Shown: positions 51,238 to 59,919 of the stretch, one piece after another | Layout of the letters: the number at the start of each line of letters is the position of its first letter | How positions within the stretch are numbered: the first letter of the stretch is position 1 | Assembly (NCBI GenBank): GCA_041545745.1 | Contig: CP168152.1 | Coordinates: forward strand, 3,718,001 to 3,782,000 | Reading direction: 5' to 3' | DNA length: 64,000 bases | DNA from: Stenotrophomonas indicatrix | GTDB lineage: Bacteria; Pseudomonadota; Gammaproteobacteria; Xanthomonadales; Xanthomonadaceae | The notes under the pieces: model-generated | Seen by the model: only the letters and a program-made list of their open reading frames with translations | What the model was told of the DNA's origin: nothing | Database searches by the model: none | Translations under genes and position numbers: made by a program

Positions 51238-52179
51238 TTACCGGTGGACGATTGCCACACCCAGCGGCAGGCGGGTGACCTGCAGGCCGGCGGTGGCCGC
51301 CAGCGCGTCCAGTGCCTGCTCCGGATGATCGACGCGCAGCGCCGCGCTGATGGCTGGAAGCGACTGAAGATTGCCGCGCACGAACGTCGGCCCTGCGCGA
51401 TAGCGACCGACCTCGTGCACGGCATCGGTCACGCTGGCCTGCTCCAGCAGCAGCTCGCCCTGTCGCCAGGCGCCGACACTGTCTGCGGCAACGTCGGTCA
51501 GGCGCTGCACGCTTCGATGCTCGCCATAGCCCGCACGCTGCCCCACCTGCAGATAGGTCCAGCCGCCATCGACCGGACTGGCCACGCGTATGCGGCCCTG
51601 CCCGACTTCGGTCTCGACCCCGGCGGCGACGTGAGCGACCGTGAATGCGGTGGAGATGTCTTCCACCACACCGTTGCCAGCCGCGACGCTGAAGCGCCTC
51701 TGCGCATCAGGCGCCACGTAGAACCAGGCACGGCCACGCAGCAGTTCAATGCGACGACGCTGGTCATCGAAGTGCACGGCGATCGCACTGTCGGCATCGA
51801 GTACGGCATGGCTTCCATCGGGCAGATGCACATCCTGTACGCGGTGGTCGCTGCGATGATCCGCCTGCAGGCGCAGCCAGGTATCGGGCCAGGCCACCAG
51901 CACTGCCAGCGCAGCGGCGGTGGCCATGGCCCAACGCAGCCGCCGCGGGCGACGCGCTGCCTGCCTGCGTTCGATGGCGACCGGACGCGGCCCCACACTG
52001 CGCCACAGCATGCGCTCATGCTCGAATGAACGCCGATTCGCCGGCTCGGCCAGCCAGCGCTCGAACGCATCCATGCGCGCGTCGCTGATATCGCCGGACG
52101 CCAGGCACACGATCCAGTCCCTGGCCTGTTCGGCCACGGCATCATCGGCGGTGCTGCGGGGTGTCGGGGGCGGGCTCAT
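51238..52179 (-). CDS. fecR: FecR-type anti-sigma/sigma-regulator protein
   Basis: 313 residues. The cytoplasmic N terminus (residues 15-60) carries the DUF4880/anti-sigma pattern EQARDWIVCLASGDISDARM then FERWLAEPANRRSFE. One transmembrane helix lies near residues 85-103 (MATAAALAVLVAWPDTWL), after a basic stretch RRQAARRPRRLRW. The periplasmic FecR domain includes VHLPDGSHAVLDADSAIAV near 120 and the conserved GRAWFYV. The C-terminal LQSLPAISAALRV region interacts with the receptor STN domain. It lies between fecI (103-base gap) and the receptor gene, completing a cell-surface signalling cassette. Confidence 0.92.
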   Translation of the reverse strand: MSPPPTPRSTADDAVAEQARDWIVCLASGDISDARMDAFERWLAEPANRRSFEHERMLWRSVGPRPVAIERRQAARRPRRLRWAMATAAALAVLVAWPDTWLRLQADHRSDHRVQDVHLPDGSHAVLDADSAIAVHFDDQRRRIELLRGRAWFYVAPDAQRRFSVAAGNGVVEDISTAFTVAHVAAGVETEVGQGRIRVASPVDGGWTYLQVGQRAGYGEHRSVQRLTDVAADSVGAWRQGELLLEQASVTDAVHEVGRYRAGPTFVRGNLQSLPAISAALRVDHPEQALDALAATAGLQVTRLPLGVAIVHR

Positions 52180-52282
52180 CGGCTGGCGGGGGACACGATC
52201 AGAGGTGGGCGGAAGGACTAGACCGCATGGGCGGCCTGCGAATCAAGACGCACGGCGGGTGTGCGCCCCCAAGCCGGATCGT

Positions 52283-52783
52283 TCATCGACCGCTGCGTGC
52301 CCAGGCAAGCCGCTGCAGGGCAGTGCGTACGTGGTTCTCCACCGTGGTCACCGACACCCCGAGGCGTCGGGCGATGTCGGCCTGGGTCAGGCCCTGCAGG
52401 CGATTGAGATGGAAGATGGTACGCGTCGGCTCGGGCAGGTGGCCGGCGGCATCAAGCACGCGCTGCAACTCATCCTGCGCCATCACCTGCTCCTCCGTGG
52501 AGATCTGCTCGTCCTCCTGCCACAGGTAGTGCTCGGCCAGCAGGCGGTTGCGCCGCGTCGATTCGCGGCCATGATCGGTGGCGAGGTTGATGGCCAATCG
52601 ATAGAGATAGGCGCGCGGATTGTCGATGCTCTGGCTGTTGTCGACCCCGCGCGCCTTGAACCAGACCGCCTGGATCACGTCTTCCGCCCCGCTGTCGCCA
52701 CCGAGAATGCGCTGCACGCGCCGCAGCAGTGCCGATCGTTCGCGGATCAGCAGTTCGGTCAAGGTGACGGCGTTGGAGGACAT
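52283..52783 (-). CDS. fecI: FecI-type ECF sigma factor
   Basis: 166 residues, sigma-70 region 2 and region 4 only. Region 2 appears as RRVQRILGGDSGAEDVIQAVWFKA near 20-45, with the NPRAYLYRLAINLATDHGRES box near 60 (cited in part: PRAYLYRLAINLA). Region 4 has PEPTRTIFHLNRLQGLTQADIARRLGV with the HTH QADIARRLGVSVTTVENHV near 130-150. It belongs to the iron-starvation group of ECF sigma factors, activated by FecR on ligand binding to the receptor. Upstream, at 52829-52853, is an AATGCGAA/TTTGCATT inverted repeat that may be the Fur-controlled operator. The start at 52783 is the first ATG. Confidence 0.93.
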   Translation of the reverse strand: MSSNAVTLTELLIRERSALLRRVQRILGGDSGAEDVIQAVWFKARGVDNSQSIDNPRAYLYRLAINLATDHGRESTRRNRLLAEHYLWQEDEQISTEEQVMAQDELQRVLDAAGHLPEPTRTIFHLNRLQGLTQADIARRLGVSVTTVENHVRTALQRLAWARSGR

Positions 52784-52828
52784 GCGCGGCGACGGGACAG
52801 ACGGGGGCGGCGCGCATGCTACTCCGTT

Positions 52829-52853
52829 AATGCGAATAAATCACGTTTGCATT
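52829..52853. promoter_or_regulatory. Inverted repeat upstream of fecI, possible Fur/iron operator
   Basis: AATGCGAA (52829-52836) and TTTGCATT (52846-52853) are complementary at 7 of 8 positions, separated by nine bases. It lies 46-70 bases before the fecI start. It does not match the classical Fur core exactly, so it may be another regulator's site. Confidence 0.4.
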
Positions 52854-52867
52854 CACGAGCCGCTGCA

Positions 52868-53341
52868 TCAGAGACAGTCTGTCAGGCCGTCATAGACGCT
52901 CGTGGTTGTGCCGGGCAACGGGGCATCAATCGCCTCATGCCCGGAAGCCTGCCAGACCTGGAGCAGCTCCTCCAGCCGGGTTGCAGGCGCCAGCGGCAGC
53001 GTGCAGGCGTAGGTGCCATGGTCGACGTCGATCCGGCCGTCCTTCTGCACCCAGGTTTCGCTGCCAGCGAAGGTCCAGACGCAGCTGGCGACCACGCCTG
53101 TCGCGCGTTCCACCGAGCAGCGCAGGCGCATGGCCCACAGGTTGTAGTACTGCCCCTCGCAGAACGTGTCGCCACAGACATCATCGAACCCGCGCACCAG
53201 CATCCGCTCGGCAGCGAGGAAGCGCTCCCGGCCGGTCGCTGGATCGGGATAGTCACGGGCGTCCACGAACGCCGGCGCCGCCTGCGCGGTTCCGGCCAGC
53301 AGCAGACCACAGAGCAGCCATCGTCCCGGGAAAGCACGCAT
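52868..53341 (-). CDS. Secreted cysteine protein, tandem paralogue A
   Basis: 157 residues from the ATG at 53341, starting MRAFPGRWLLCGLLLAGTAQ; signal peptide cleavage is expected after TAQA. The mature protein has conserved-looking cysteines in DVCGDTFCEGQYYNLWAM, LRCSVERATG, SCVWTFAGSE and the C terminus LTDCL. The neighbouring gene encodes a protein with the same arrangement (CADTFCEGDYSNY, RCAVLAHRG, RCVWVLAASE), so the two arose by tandem duplication and then diverged considerably. No domain is recognised. The start shares a base with the stop of the paralogue. Located between fecI and the paralogue but on the same strand, it might be periplasmic and metal-linked; there is no direct evidence. 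Confidence 0.75.
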   Translation of the reverse strand: MRAFPGRWLLCGLLLAGTAQAAPAFVDARDYPDPATGRERFLAAERMLVRGFDDVCGDTFCEGQYYNLWAMRLRCSVERATGVVASCVWTFAGSETWVQKDGRIDVDHGTYACTLPLAPATRLEELLQVWQASGHEAIDAPLPGTTTSVYDGLTDCL

Positions 53342-53826
53342 CAGGCGCCCCTCCTCTGCAGGCAATCAGGCAGCACCTCGAACAGACCATGATCGAGCCC
53401 GGGCAGCGGCGCCATCAGGCCGTCCGGCGCCTCCAGCGAGGCAAAGAAGGCTTCAACCGGCACCCCGGGCTGCATCTCCACCGGGCAGGTCCAGTGGCCG
53501 TTGTCGACCTGCACCTGCCCTGTGTCGGGTTGCACCGCCAGTTCGCTGGCCGCCAGCACCCAGACGCAGCGCTGCACGGTGCCCCGGTGGGCCAGCACGG
53601 CGCAGCGGAACTCCATCACCCGGTAGTTGCTGTAGTCACCTTCACAGAAGGTGTCGGCACACACCGCGGCGAATTCGCGGGCGACCGCGTCCTCCAGCGC
53701 GAAGGCCCGTTCCCATCCAGCCTCGTCGGCAGGGTAGTTGATCAGGTCGACATGCGCCCCACGTGCAAGCGCGGGCAGAGGCGCCAGCAGCAGGACGGCG
53801 CAACAGCACCAGCGGTTCCAGTTCAT
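53341..53826 (-). CDS. Secreted cysteine protein, tandem paralogue B
   Basis: 161 residues from the ATG at 53826, starting MNWNRWCCCAVLLLAPLPAL; cleavage is expected after ALA. The mature protein starts RGAHVDLINYPADEAGWERA, matching the AAPAFVDARDYPDPATGRERF opening of paralogue A (seen as INYPADEAGWERA against RDYPDPATGRERF). The shared core is CADTFCEGDYSNYRVMEFRC, followed by RCVWVLAASE and GHWTCPVEM. Its TGA stop shares one base with the ATG of paralogue A. The ATG at 53826 is fixed by the signal peptide and GGAGC upstream. No function is known for either member; the pair diverges from ppa. Confidence 0.75.
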   Translation of the reverse strand: MNWNRWCCCAVLLLAPLPALARGAHVDLINYPADEAGWERAFALEDAVAREFAAVCADTFCEGDYSNYRVMEFRCAVLAHRGTVQRCVWVLAASELAVQPDTGQVQVDNGHWTCPVEMQPGVPVEAFFASLEAPDGLMAPLPGLDHGLFEVLPDCLQRRGA

Positions 53827-54011
53827 GGCAAGGCTCCTTGGTATGGAGCTCCAGCCTGCCGGGGCGGACCGGGGCGAACCCATCGGGGAACCCCGCTCTG
53901 GCCCCTCCGTCGGGGGCAAGTGCGCAGGTCGGCGCCGCCCTACCCTGCACAGCGACCGGCAAAGGCATAAAATGGAGAGCTATCCGTCTACACCCCCACC
54001 TGGAGCACACC

Positions 54012-54548
54012 ATGGGTCTGGAACTCGTCTCGCCCGGCAAGAACCCGCCGGAAGAAATCAACGTCATCATCGAGATCCCGAAGGATTCCGAGCCGGTGAA
54101 GTACGAAGTGGACAAGGAAACCGGCGCGATCTTCGTCGACCGCATCCTGTCGACCCCGATGCGCTACCCCTGCAACTACGGCTACGTGCCGAGCACCCTG
54201 TGCGGCGACGGCGATCCGGCCGACGTGCTGGTGGTGCTGCCGCTGCCGCTGGTCCCGGGTTCGGTGGTGCGCTGCCGTCCGGTCGGCGTGCTGAAGATGA
54301 GCGATGAGGCGGGCAGCGACGAGAAGATCCTGGCCGTGCCGGTCACCAAGGTGTTCGGCGGCTACGCCCACGTGGAAGACATCGAGCAGGTGTCCAGCCA
54401 CTGGCTGGAGCGCATCGGTCACTTCTTCGAGCACTACAAGGACCTGGAGAAGGGCAAGTGGGTCAAGCTGGACGGTTGGGGCGGCGCGGCTGAGGCCAAG
54501 CAGATCCTGATCGAGGCGCACCAGCGCCACCTCGACAGCAAGGCCTGA
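54012..54548 (+). CDS. ppa: Inorganic pyrophosphatase
   Basis: 178 residues from the ATG at 54012 (GGAG 7 bases upstream). This family-I pyrophosphatase hydrolyses PPi to phosphate. Active-site segments are complete: VIIEIPKDSEPVKYEVDKETG near 22-40, RYPCNYGYVPSTLCGDGDPADVL near 52-75 (D-x-D-P-x-D in GDGDPAD), KILAVPVTKVF near 100 and the C-terminal HYKDLEKGKWVKLDGW near 140. With hppA (proton-pumping) and the PPi-dependent phosphofructokinase also in this window, the cell has three ways of using or disposing of PPi. A GC-rich hairpin (54564-54586) follows the stop. The longer upstream frame is rejected. Confidence 0.96.
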   Translation: MGLELVSPGKNPPEEINVIIEIPKDSEPVKYEVDKETGAIFVDRILSTPMRYPCNYGYVPSTLCGDGDPADVLVVLPLPLVPGSVVRCRPVGVLKMSDEAGSDEKILAVPVTKVFGGYAHVEDIEQVSSHWLERIGHFFEHYKDLEKGKWVKLDGWGGAAEAKQILIEAHQRHLDSKA

Positions 54549-54699
54549 GACTGAACAGCATTGCTCCGGCGCACGGCGTCGGAGCGATGCGGGTCACGTT
54601 TCATGACGGCGGCACATCACCTTTGCCGCCGTATTAGGTAAATTGCGTCACTTCACACGTCGTCGACATCGACCGTCGAGACAGCCAGGGGAATGTGTC

Positions 54700-55821
54700 G
54701 TGCGTATTCTGCTTGTTGGGGATACAGCCAGCCTGCCGGCTGAGCTGACCGAATTCATTGCCGATCTTGGGGAAGACTGGCAGCCGTTGACCGCCTCCGA
54801 TGGCCACACCGCGATGACCGCGGTCGCCACCCAGGGCGTGGACGCGGTGATCGTCTGCCCGCAGTTGCCCGATCTCAACGCGACGACGTTGCTGGGACAG
54901 ATCCGCACCTTGCGCCCGGAGACCATCCGCATCGCACTGGTCGATGCGCAGCATGGCAACCGGCCGCCGCCGGCGCGCCTGATCGGTGTCGCCCATCGCT
55001 TCCTGCCATTACCGCTGGCACCGGAAGTCCTGCTGGAAGCACTGACCAGCCTGGAAGAGCTGCGCGAAGTGCTGGACAGCCCGCGCCTGCGCGATGCCAT
55101 CGGCCGCATCGAGAAGCTGCCCTCGCCGCCGCATCTGTACCTGAGCCTGACCCAGGCGCTGGAACATGACGACGACGCCGACAGCGCCGATGTCGCCAAG
55201 CTGGTCGCCGCCGATCCGGCGATCGCGGCCAAGGTGCTGCAACTTTCCAATTCGGCGTTCTTCAGCCAGGGCCGCACCATCGCCGACCTGCGCACGGCCG
55301 TGACCCGGCTGGGCCTGGCCACGCTGCGTGACCTGGTGCTGGCCAGCGAAGTGTTCTCCGCGCCGACCTTGTCTGGCGCCGAACGCAACTCGCTGCAGCA
55401 GCGCGCCTTGATGGCCTCGCGATTGGCTGCACGCCTGCTGCCCGACTCCAGCGCCGAACTCGGTGCCACCGCCGCACTGCTGGCCGACATCGGCCTGCTG
55501 CTGCCGGGCGTACGCAACGAACGCAGCGAACCCGAACTGGCGGACGACGACCGTCCCGGCCATGCCGAAGCCGGCGCCTATCTGCTGGGCCTGTGGGGCC
55601 TGCCGATGCCGATCATCGAGGCGGTGGCGTTCCATCTGCAACCGCAGCGCGCGAACACCCGCAGCTTCTGGGTAACCGGTGCGGTGCACGTGGCGCTGGC
55701 ACTGGTCAACGGCGACCCGGTGGATGAAGAGTATCTGCAGCGCGCCGGTGTACTGAACAAGCTTCCGCAGTGGCGCGAGCACGCCAACAGCCTGATGGGG
55801 CTGGTGCCCAGCGACGCCTGA
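54700..55821 (+). CDS. Receiver-like/HDOD signalling protein
   Basis: 373 residues from the GTG at 54700, with AGGGGA 7 bases upstream. The N-terminal 120 residues have a receiver-like order (VRILLVGDTASLP, then DAVIVCPQLPDLNATTLLGQ), but the usual phospho-acceptor aspartate position in the third strand holds cysteine (VIVCPQLPD), so it is probably a pseudo-receiver. Residues 140-340 form an HDOD domain: KLVAADPAIAAKVLQLSNSAFF near 185, AVTRLGLATLRDLVL near 218 and GATAALLADIGLLLPG near 262. HDOD proteins bind other signalling proteins and lack the HD metal ligands. A strong terminator follows. It diverges in context from ppa by 151 bases. Confidence 0.87.
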   Translation: MRILLVGDTASLPAELTEFIADLGEDWQPLTASDGHTAMTAVATQGVDAVIVCPQLPDLNATTLLGQIRTLRPETIRIALVDAQHGNRPPPARLIGVAHRFLPLPLAPEVLLEALTSLEELREVLDSPRLRDAIGRIEKLPSPPHLYLSLTQALEHDDDADSADVAKLVAADPAIAAKVLQLSNSAFFSQGRTIADLRTAVTRLGLATLRDLVLASEVFSAPTLSGAERNSLQQRALMASRLAARLLPDSSAELGATAALLADIGLLLPGVRNERSEPELADDDRPGHAEAGAYLLGLWGLPMPIIEAVAFHLQPQRANTRSFWVTGAVHVALALVNGDPVDEEYLQRAGVLNKLPQWREHANSLMGLVPSDA

Positions 55822-55852
55822 GGCACAGCGGCAGGCGGGTACGAATGGGACG

Positions 55853-55881
55853 AAAGGCAGGCCAGGTGGCCTGCCTTTTTT
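55853..55881 (+). terminator. Intrinsic terminator after the HDOD gene
   Basis: AAAGGCAGGCC at 55853-55863 pairs with GGCCTGCCTTT at 55868-55878 around AGGT, followed by TTT to 55881. Confidence 0.9.
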
Positions 55882-55898
55882 CATTGTGCCGGAGGTTC

Positions 55899-55921
55899 AT
55901 CCACGCATGGCGTGGATCTAC
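55899..55921 (-). repeat. SMAG element
   Basis: ATCCACGC/GCGTGGAT plus CTAC at 55899-55921, reverse orientation, between the HDOD terminator and the receptor terminator. The remaining bases to 56028 show no gene. Confidence 0.85.
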
Positions 55922-56028
55922 TGGAAATGACCGGGAGTTCGTTCGCACGTGACGTGGATCAATCGCTGGTGACCGGAGGTTCGGCGCACGCGGCATGGAC
56001 AGCCGCGTTGCCCGACCGCGCAAACAAG

Positions 56029-56060
56029 AAGGGCGGACCTTGCGGCCCGCCCTCCTTTTT
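56029..56060. terminator. Bidirectional intrinsic terminator
   Basis: A GGGCGG/CCGCCC-type stem (AGGGCGGACC region 56031-56040 with GGCCCGCCCT 56044-56053) with TTTTT on the plus strand (56056-56060) and TTCTTGTTTG on the minus strand. It can end the receptor mRNA arriving from the right. Confidence 0.8.
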
Positions 56061-56081
56061 CTGCTGTCACGCTTCGATGGA

Positions 56082-58970
56082 TCAGAAGCGCTGGGTGTAC
56101 TTCATGTAGTAGTAACGACCGATGTCGAAGCCGCCGTAGTACGAGAAGCTCGAGTTCGGCTGGCTGTACATGACCGGGCCTTCGTGATTGAACACGTTGT
56201 TGGCACCGACCGAGACCGTGGCCTGCCACGGCAGGGTGTAACGCACCTGCACATCGTGGAAGGTGTTCGAACCGACCTTGCGGGTCGGCTGGCCCAGGGT
56301 GTAGGACGAGCTGAAGTCAGGCAGGTTGCACTCGGTGTCGTAGGAGCACGGCTCCTTCATGCTCGAGTAGTAACGCACCGCCCAGTTGACGCCCAGGTTG
56401 CCCAGGCTCCAATCGACATTCAGGTTCGAACGGACGCGGAAGTTCGCACCCCAGTCGCCGGTTGCCCAGCTGGTGTGCTGCTCGACCGGGGTCTCGGCTT
56501 CGTTGTCGCGCTTGTACTCGAGGTAATCGACGTAGGTGGTCTTCCAGTCAACCACGATCTTGCCGAAGGAGAACTCCGGCAGGCGGTACTTGATGCCCAG
56601 GTCGTAACCTGCGGTTTCCTGGTAACCACCGTTGATCAGGGTACGGGTAACGTCGACCACCTGGTTGACGGTACGGCCTTCGGTACCGCGGCTGAAGCGG
56701 TCACACGCCGACGCCACACCCAGCACGTAGCACTGGTTGAGGATCGAGGTCACCGACTCGGCGGCGATCACGTTGTCGATGCGGATCTTCCACCAGTCCA
56801 GGCTGACGTCCAGGCCCTGCACGAAGTTCGGGCTGTAGACCAGGCCAGCAGTCCAGGTCTTGGAGGTTTCCGGCTGCAGTTCCGGGTTGGAACCCGACTC
56901 GAAGGCACTGTAGGACTGGGTACCCGGACCGGTCGACTGTGCGCCACCAGAGGTGATCTGGCGGAAGTTCGCCGGAACGCCACGTGCGCCGCAGGCCGCG
57001 GCAACCGACGGGTTGCGCGAAGCCGAACCGAAGCTGCTGTCGCACGGATCGGTGTAGGCGTCGAAGGTCTGCGAGGTGCCGCCGTACATGTTGGCGATGT
57101 TCGGCGCGCGGAAGCCCGTCGAATAGGTCGCACGCACCAGCAGGTCGTCGATCGGCTTCCACTTCAGGCCGAACTTGCTGTTGATGGTGTCGCCGAAGGT
57201 GTTGTAGTCCGAGTAGCGACCGGCCATGTCGAGCGACAGTTCCTTGGCGAACGGCATGTCGGCCAGCACCGGCACGTTCAGTTCGACGTAGAACTCGTCG
57301 AGCTTGTAGCTGCCCTTGGTCGGCGCGCCGGCCAGGTCGGTGCTCAGGCCCGACTGCAGCAGTGCATCCGGGTTGTACTCACCGCTTTCCTGACGGTGCT
57401 CGTAACCGGCGGCGATGGCCAGGTCACCTGCCGGCAGCGTGAACAGCGAGCCGGAGATGTTGGCGCTGTAAGCCTTGGTGGTGTTGGTGTAGGTGTCGTG
57501 GCTCGGCAGGAACAGGTAGGCCTGCAGTGCCGGATCAGCCAGCGAGCCGTTGCCGGTGGAGCCGTACGGTGCGAGCGGGTTCCACGGGGTGCAACCGGCG
57601 ATCACCTTGCCCGGGGTGCCGCAACGGGCAACGTCGCCATCCATGAAGGACGGGCCGACGGCGTTCTGCACGTTCGGGATGAACAGGTTGCCGGTGCCGG
57701 TCTTGACGCCCTTGTTCTGGTTATAGACGTAACCCACGTCCCAATCCCAGAACTTGTCAGCGAATTCGAACGAACCTTCCAGGCCGGCCGAGAAGCGGAA
57801 GGTTTCCTGCTCGGATTCGGTCTGGCGCGGGAACTCGGAGGTGCGACGGATGAAGTTCGCGTCCTTGCCCAGCGGGTTGTAGATGCTGTCGCCCGACAGC
57901 GGGGTGCCGTAGACCTCGGACTGGTACGGGTAGCCGGCGATCTGCGAGGTCGCGGTGCGCTTGGTGTACAGCACGTTCGCGGTAGCGCGGATGTTGTCGG
58001 TCAGGTCGTAGTTGCCGTTGGCAAAGACCGAGCGACGGGTCAGCTTGTTCTGCAGCCACATTTCCTGGCTGGCATTGGTGTAGTCGGCGGTGCCGAACTC
58101 ACGGAAGTCGCCCATGCCGTTGCCGGCACCGGTATTGGCACGGGTGTACCAGATATCGTCGTTGGCGTCCTTCGGGGTACCCATGTCGTCGATCAGCACG
58201 CCATGGTTGGATGCCGGCGACCAGCCGTTGGCATCGTCGTCGGTCGGGAACGGATGGAAGCGACCGTTCGGGTAGCGGCTGAAGGAGCGGTCCTTGGCCT
58301 GGACCTCGTCTTCCTTGCTGTACTCGGCGCCGAAGGTGATCGAACCGCGCTCACCGGTCTGGCCGTAGACGAAGTTGTAGACCTGCTTCTGGCCGTCGCC
58401 CTGGCCATACTGACCACCGTAGACGCTGGCTTCCAGCCCGTCGAAGTTCTTGCGGGTGATGATGTTGACCACGCCGGCGATGGCGTCGGAACCATAGATG
58501 GCCGATGCACCGTCGGTCAGCACTTCGATGCGTTCCACGACCGAGGTCGGGATCGAAGCCAGGTCGGTGTAGCCGCCGGTGCTGGTGCCCATGCGCTTGC
58601 CGTCCAGCAGCACCAGGGTGCGCTCCGGGCCGAGGTTGCGCAGGTCGACGTACTGGCCGCCGACTTCTTCGCCCGAAGACAGGGCATCGGCGCGGCTGAT
58701 CGCCGGCGAACCGGTCGCCGACAGGTTCTGCACGATGTCGGCAACGCTGGTGAAGCCCTGCTTTTCAATATCGGCGCGCTGCAGCGCGATCACCGGCTGC
58801 GCGGTTTCCATGCTCGCCTGGCGGATACGCGAACCGGTGACCGAGATGCGGTCCAGGTCGGTCGTGCCGCCGGCAGCTGCGTCCTGCGCCGAAGCGAAGG
58901 ACGGTGCCAAGGCAAGCGCAATGCCGGCCGGCAGCAAGCCGAGCCGCACTGCGGGAATACGAACGTTCAT
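56082..58970 (-). CDS. TonB-dependent receptor (Oar/CirA-like, large)
   Basis: 962 residues from the ATG at 58970, where GGAGAG lies 4 bases upstream. Signal peptide residues 1-30 end near SFASAQD. TonB box and plug domain: DLDRISVTGSRIRQASM near 40, VADIVQNLSATGSPAISRA near 80, LRNLGPERTLVLLDGKRM near 110 and VERIEVLTDGASAIYGSDAI near 145 (last two in part: RTLVLLDGKR and VLTDGASAIYGSD). The barrel has the FRAP motif (GFRAPNIANMYGG near 640) and ends in phenylalanine, R-F. This class (DGASAIYGSDAIAGVVN) is often used for uptake of plant or peptide carbohydrates in Xanthomonas; the substrate is unknown. An AraC-type regulator gene lies 49 bases upstream on the same strand. Confidence 0.92.
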   Translation of the reverse strand: MNVRIPAVRLGLLPAGIALALAPSFASAQDAAAGGTTDLDRISVTGSRIRQASMETAQPVIALQRADIEKQGFTSVADIVQNLSATGSPAISRADALSSGEEVGGQYVDLRNLGPERTLVLLDGKRMGTSTGGYTDLASIPTSVVERIEVLTDGASAIYGSDAIAGVVNIITRKNFDGLEASVYGGQYGQGDGQKQVYNFVYGQTGERGSITFGAEYSKEDEVQAKDRSFSRYPNGRFHPFPTDDDANGWSPASNHGVLIDDMGTPKDANDDIWYTRANTGAGNGMGDFREFGTADYTNASQEMWLQNKLTRRSVFANGNYDLTDNIRATANVLYTKRTATSQIAGYPYQSEVYGTPLSGDSIYNPLGKDANFIRRTSEFPRQTESEQETFRFSAGLEGSFEFADKFWDWDVGYVYNQNKGVKTGTGNLFIPNVQNAVGPSFMDGDVARCGTPGKVIAGCTPWNPLAPYGSTGNGSLADPALQAYLFLPSHDTYTNTTKAYSANISGSLFTLPAGDLAIAAGYEHRQESGEYNPDALLQSGLSTDLAGAPTKGSYKLDEFYVELNVPVLADMPFAKELSLDMAGRYSDYNTFGDTINSKFGLKWKPIDDLLVRATYSTGFRAPNIANMYGGTSQTFDAYTDPCDSSFGSASRNPSVAAACGARGVPANFRQITSGGAQSTGPGTQSYSAFESGSNPELQPETSKTWTAGLVYSPNFVQGLDVSLDWWKIRIDNVIAAESVTSILNQCYVLGVASACDRFSRGTEGRTVNQVVDVTRTLINGGYQETAGYDLGIKYRLPEFSFGKIVVDWKTTYVDYLEYKRDNEAETPVEQHTSWATGDWGANFRVRSNLNVDWSLGNLGVNWAVRYYSSMKEPCSYDTECNLPDFSSSYTLGQPTRKVGSNTFHDVQVRYTLPWQATVSVGANNVFNHEGPVMYSQPNSSFSYYGGFDIGRYYYMKYTQRF

Positions 58971-59019
58971 CAATCTCTCCAAGGTACGTGTTAGTAGCGT
59001 GTTAAAACGCCGTAGCACG

Positions 59020-59919
59020 TTACGATTGCGTTGCAGCGCTGTATTTGCGCGACACAACCGGAGACTTTGCGGAGTGTGGCGGAAGCTGTCCATCGTTCTC
59101 GCGGAAGCGCGAGGCGGACTGGCCGTAGCGGGCGCGGAAGGCACGCGCGAAGCTGCAGCAGTTGTCGAAACCGCTGGCGGCAGCGACTTCGCCGACCATC
59201 ATGTCGGTGTCGCGCAGCAGATCGGCCGCGCGCTCAAGGCGCAACCGTGCCGAAAGCGACTGCGGGCTTTCCTCGTACAGGCTCTGGAACGTCTTGGAGA
59301 GATACCAGCTGGAGAAGTTGGTCAGCTCGGCCAGTTCGCCGATGCGCACCACACGGTGGCTGTTGCCCTCCAGATACAGGCGCGCGCGCTGCATGCGGCC
59401 GAACACCTGGCGCTTGCGACTACGCGAGCGGCCGGGGCAACGCTGTACGTTGTCTGCCAAGCTGCGCTGCAGACCGGCCAGATGCAGCAGCAATGGACGC
59501 AGCGCCTGCGCCGGCTGCCCGCTGGCGAGGGCGTCACGCCACAGGCGCAGCGCCACGCGTGCATCGGCCCGGTTCATCAGGCCGCGGCCGGCGTACAGGC
59601 CGCAGTCGGCCATTTCGGTCAGCACGCGCAGCGCTTCGACGTTCAGGTTCATGCCCACGCACAGGCCGTTGCGTCCGGCTTGGACCAGCGGTCTGGACTC
59701 CTTCTCGAACGCGATCCACTCGCCCTGGCGAAGGCGGAACCGCCCTTCCTTGGCTTCCACCCACGAGGTGCCGCGCACCTGCATCCAGACGCTGAAGCTG
59801 GTGCCGGCGGTCTGCAGGCTGCCGAGGCGGGCAACGCCCATGCAGGTCGGCGCGACATCGTCGATCGCCTTGTCCAGGGATACGGTTTGGCCACGATCAG
59901 CCAGCGAGAGTTGACGCAT
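59020..59919 (-). CDS. AraC family transcriptional regulator
   Basis: 299 residues. The N-terminal 180 residues show no clear cupin or sugar-binding domain (they contain GTSFSVWMQVRGTSWVEAKE and an SFSVWMQVRG strand) and may be a small-ligand sensor domain. The C-terminal AraC/XylS double helix-turn-helix is clear: YLEGNSHRVVRIGELAELTNFSSWYLSKTFQ near 185-215 (in part, RIGELAELTNFSSWYLSKTF) and ADLLRDTDMMVGEVAAASGFDNCCSFARAFRARYGQSAS near 245-275 (cited as VGEVAAASGFDNCCSFARAF). It probably controls the TonB receptor gene 49 bases downstream. The start ATG at 59919 has no close rival. Confidence 0.9.
   Translation of the reverse strand: MRQLSLADRGQTVSLDKAIDDVAPTCMGVARLGSLQTAGTSFSVWMQVRGTSWVEAKEGRFRLRQGEWIAFEKESRPLVQAGRNGLCVGMNLNVEALRVLTEMADCGLYAGRGLMNRADARVALRLWRDALASGQPAQALRPLLLHLAGLQRSLADNVQRCPGRSRSRKRQVFGRMQRARLYLEGNSHRVVRIGELAELTNFSSWYLSKTFQSLYEESPQSLSARLRLERAADLLRDTDMMVGEVAAASGFDNCCSFARAFRARYGQSASRFRENDGQLPPHSAKSPVVSRKYSAATQS

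Noticed and set aside
54564..54586. GCTCCG/CGGAGC hairpin after ppa as an intrinsic terminator
   Set aside because: The stem is only 6 bp with an 11-base loop and no T-run follows, so it is not listed as a terminator.
55995..58994. A 999-codon open frame on the plus strand
   Set aside because: Exactly antisense to the TonB receptor; the receptor strand has signal peptide, plug and FRAP motifs, so the plus frame is a shadow.
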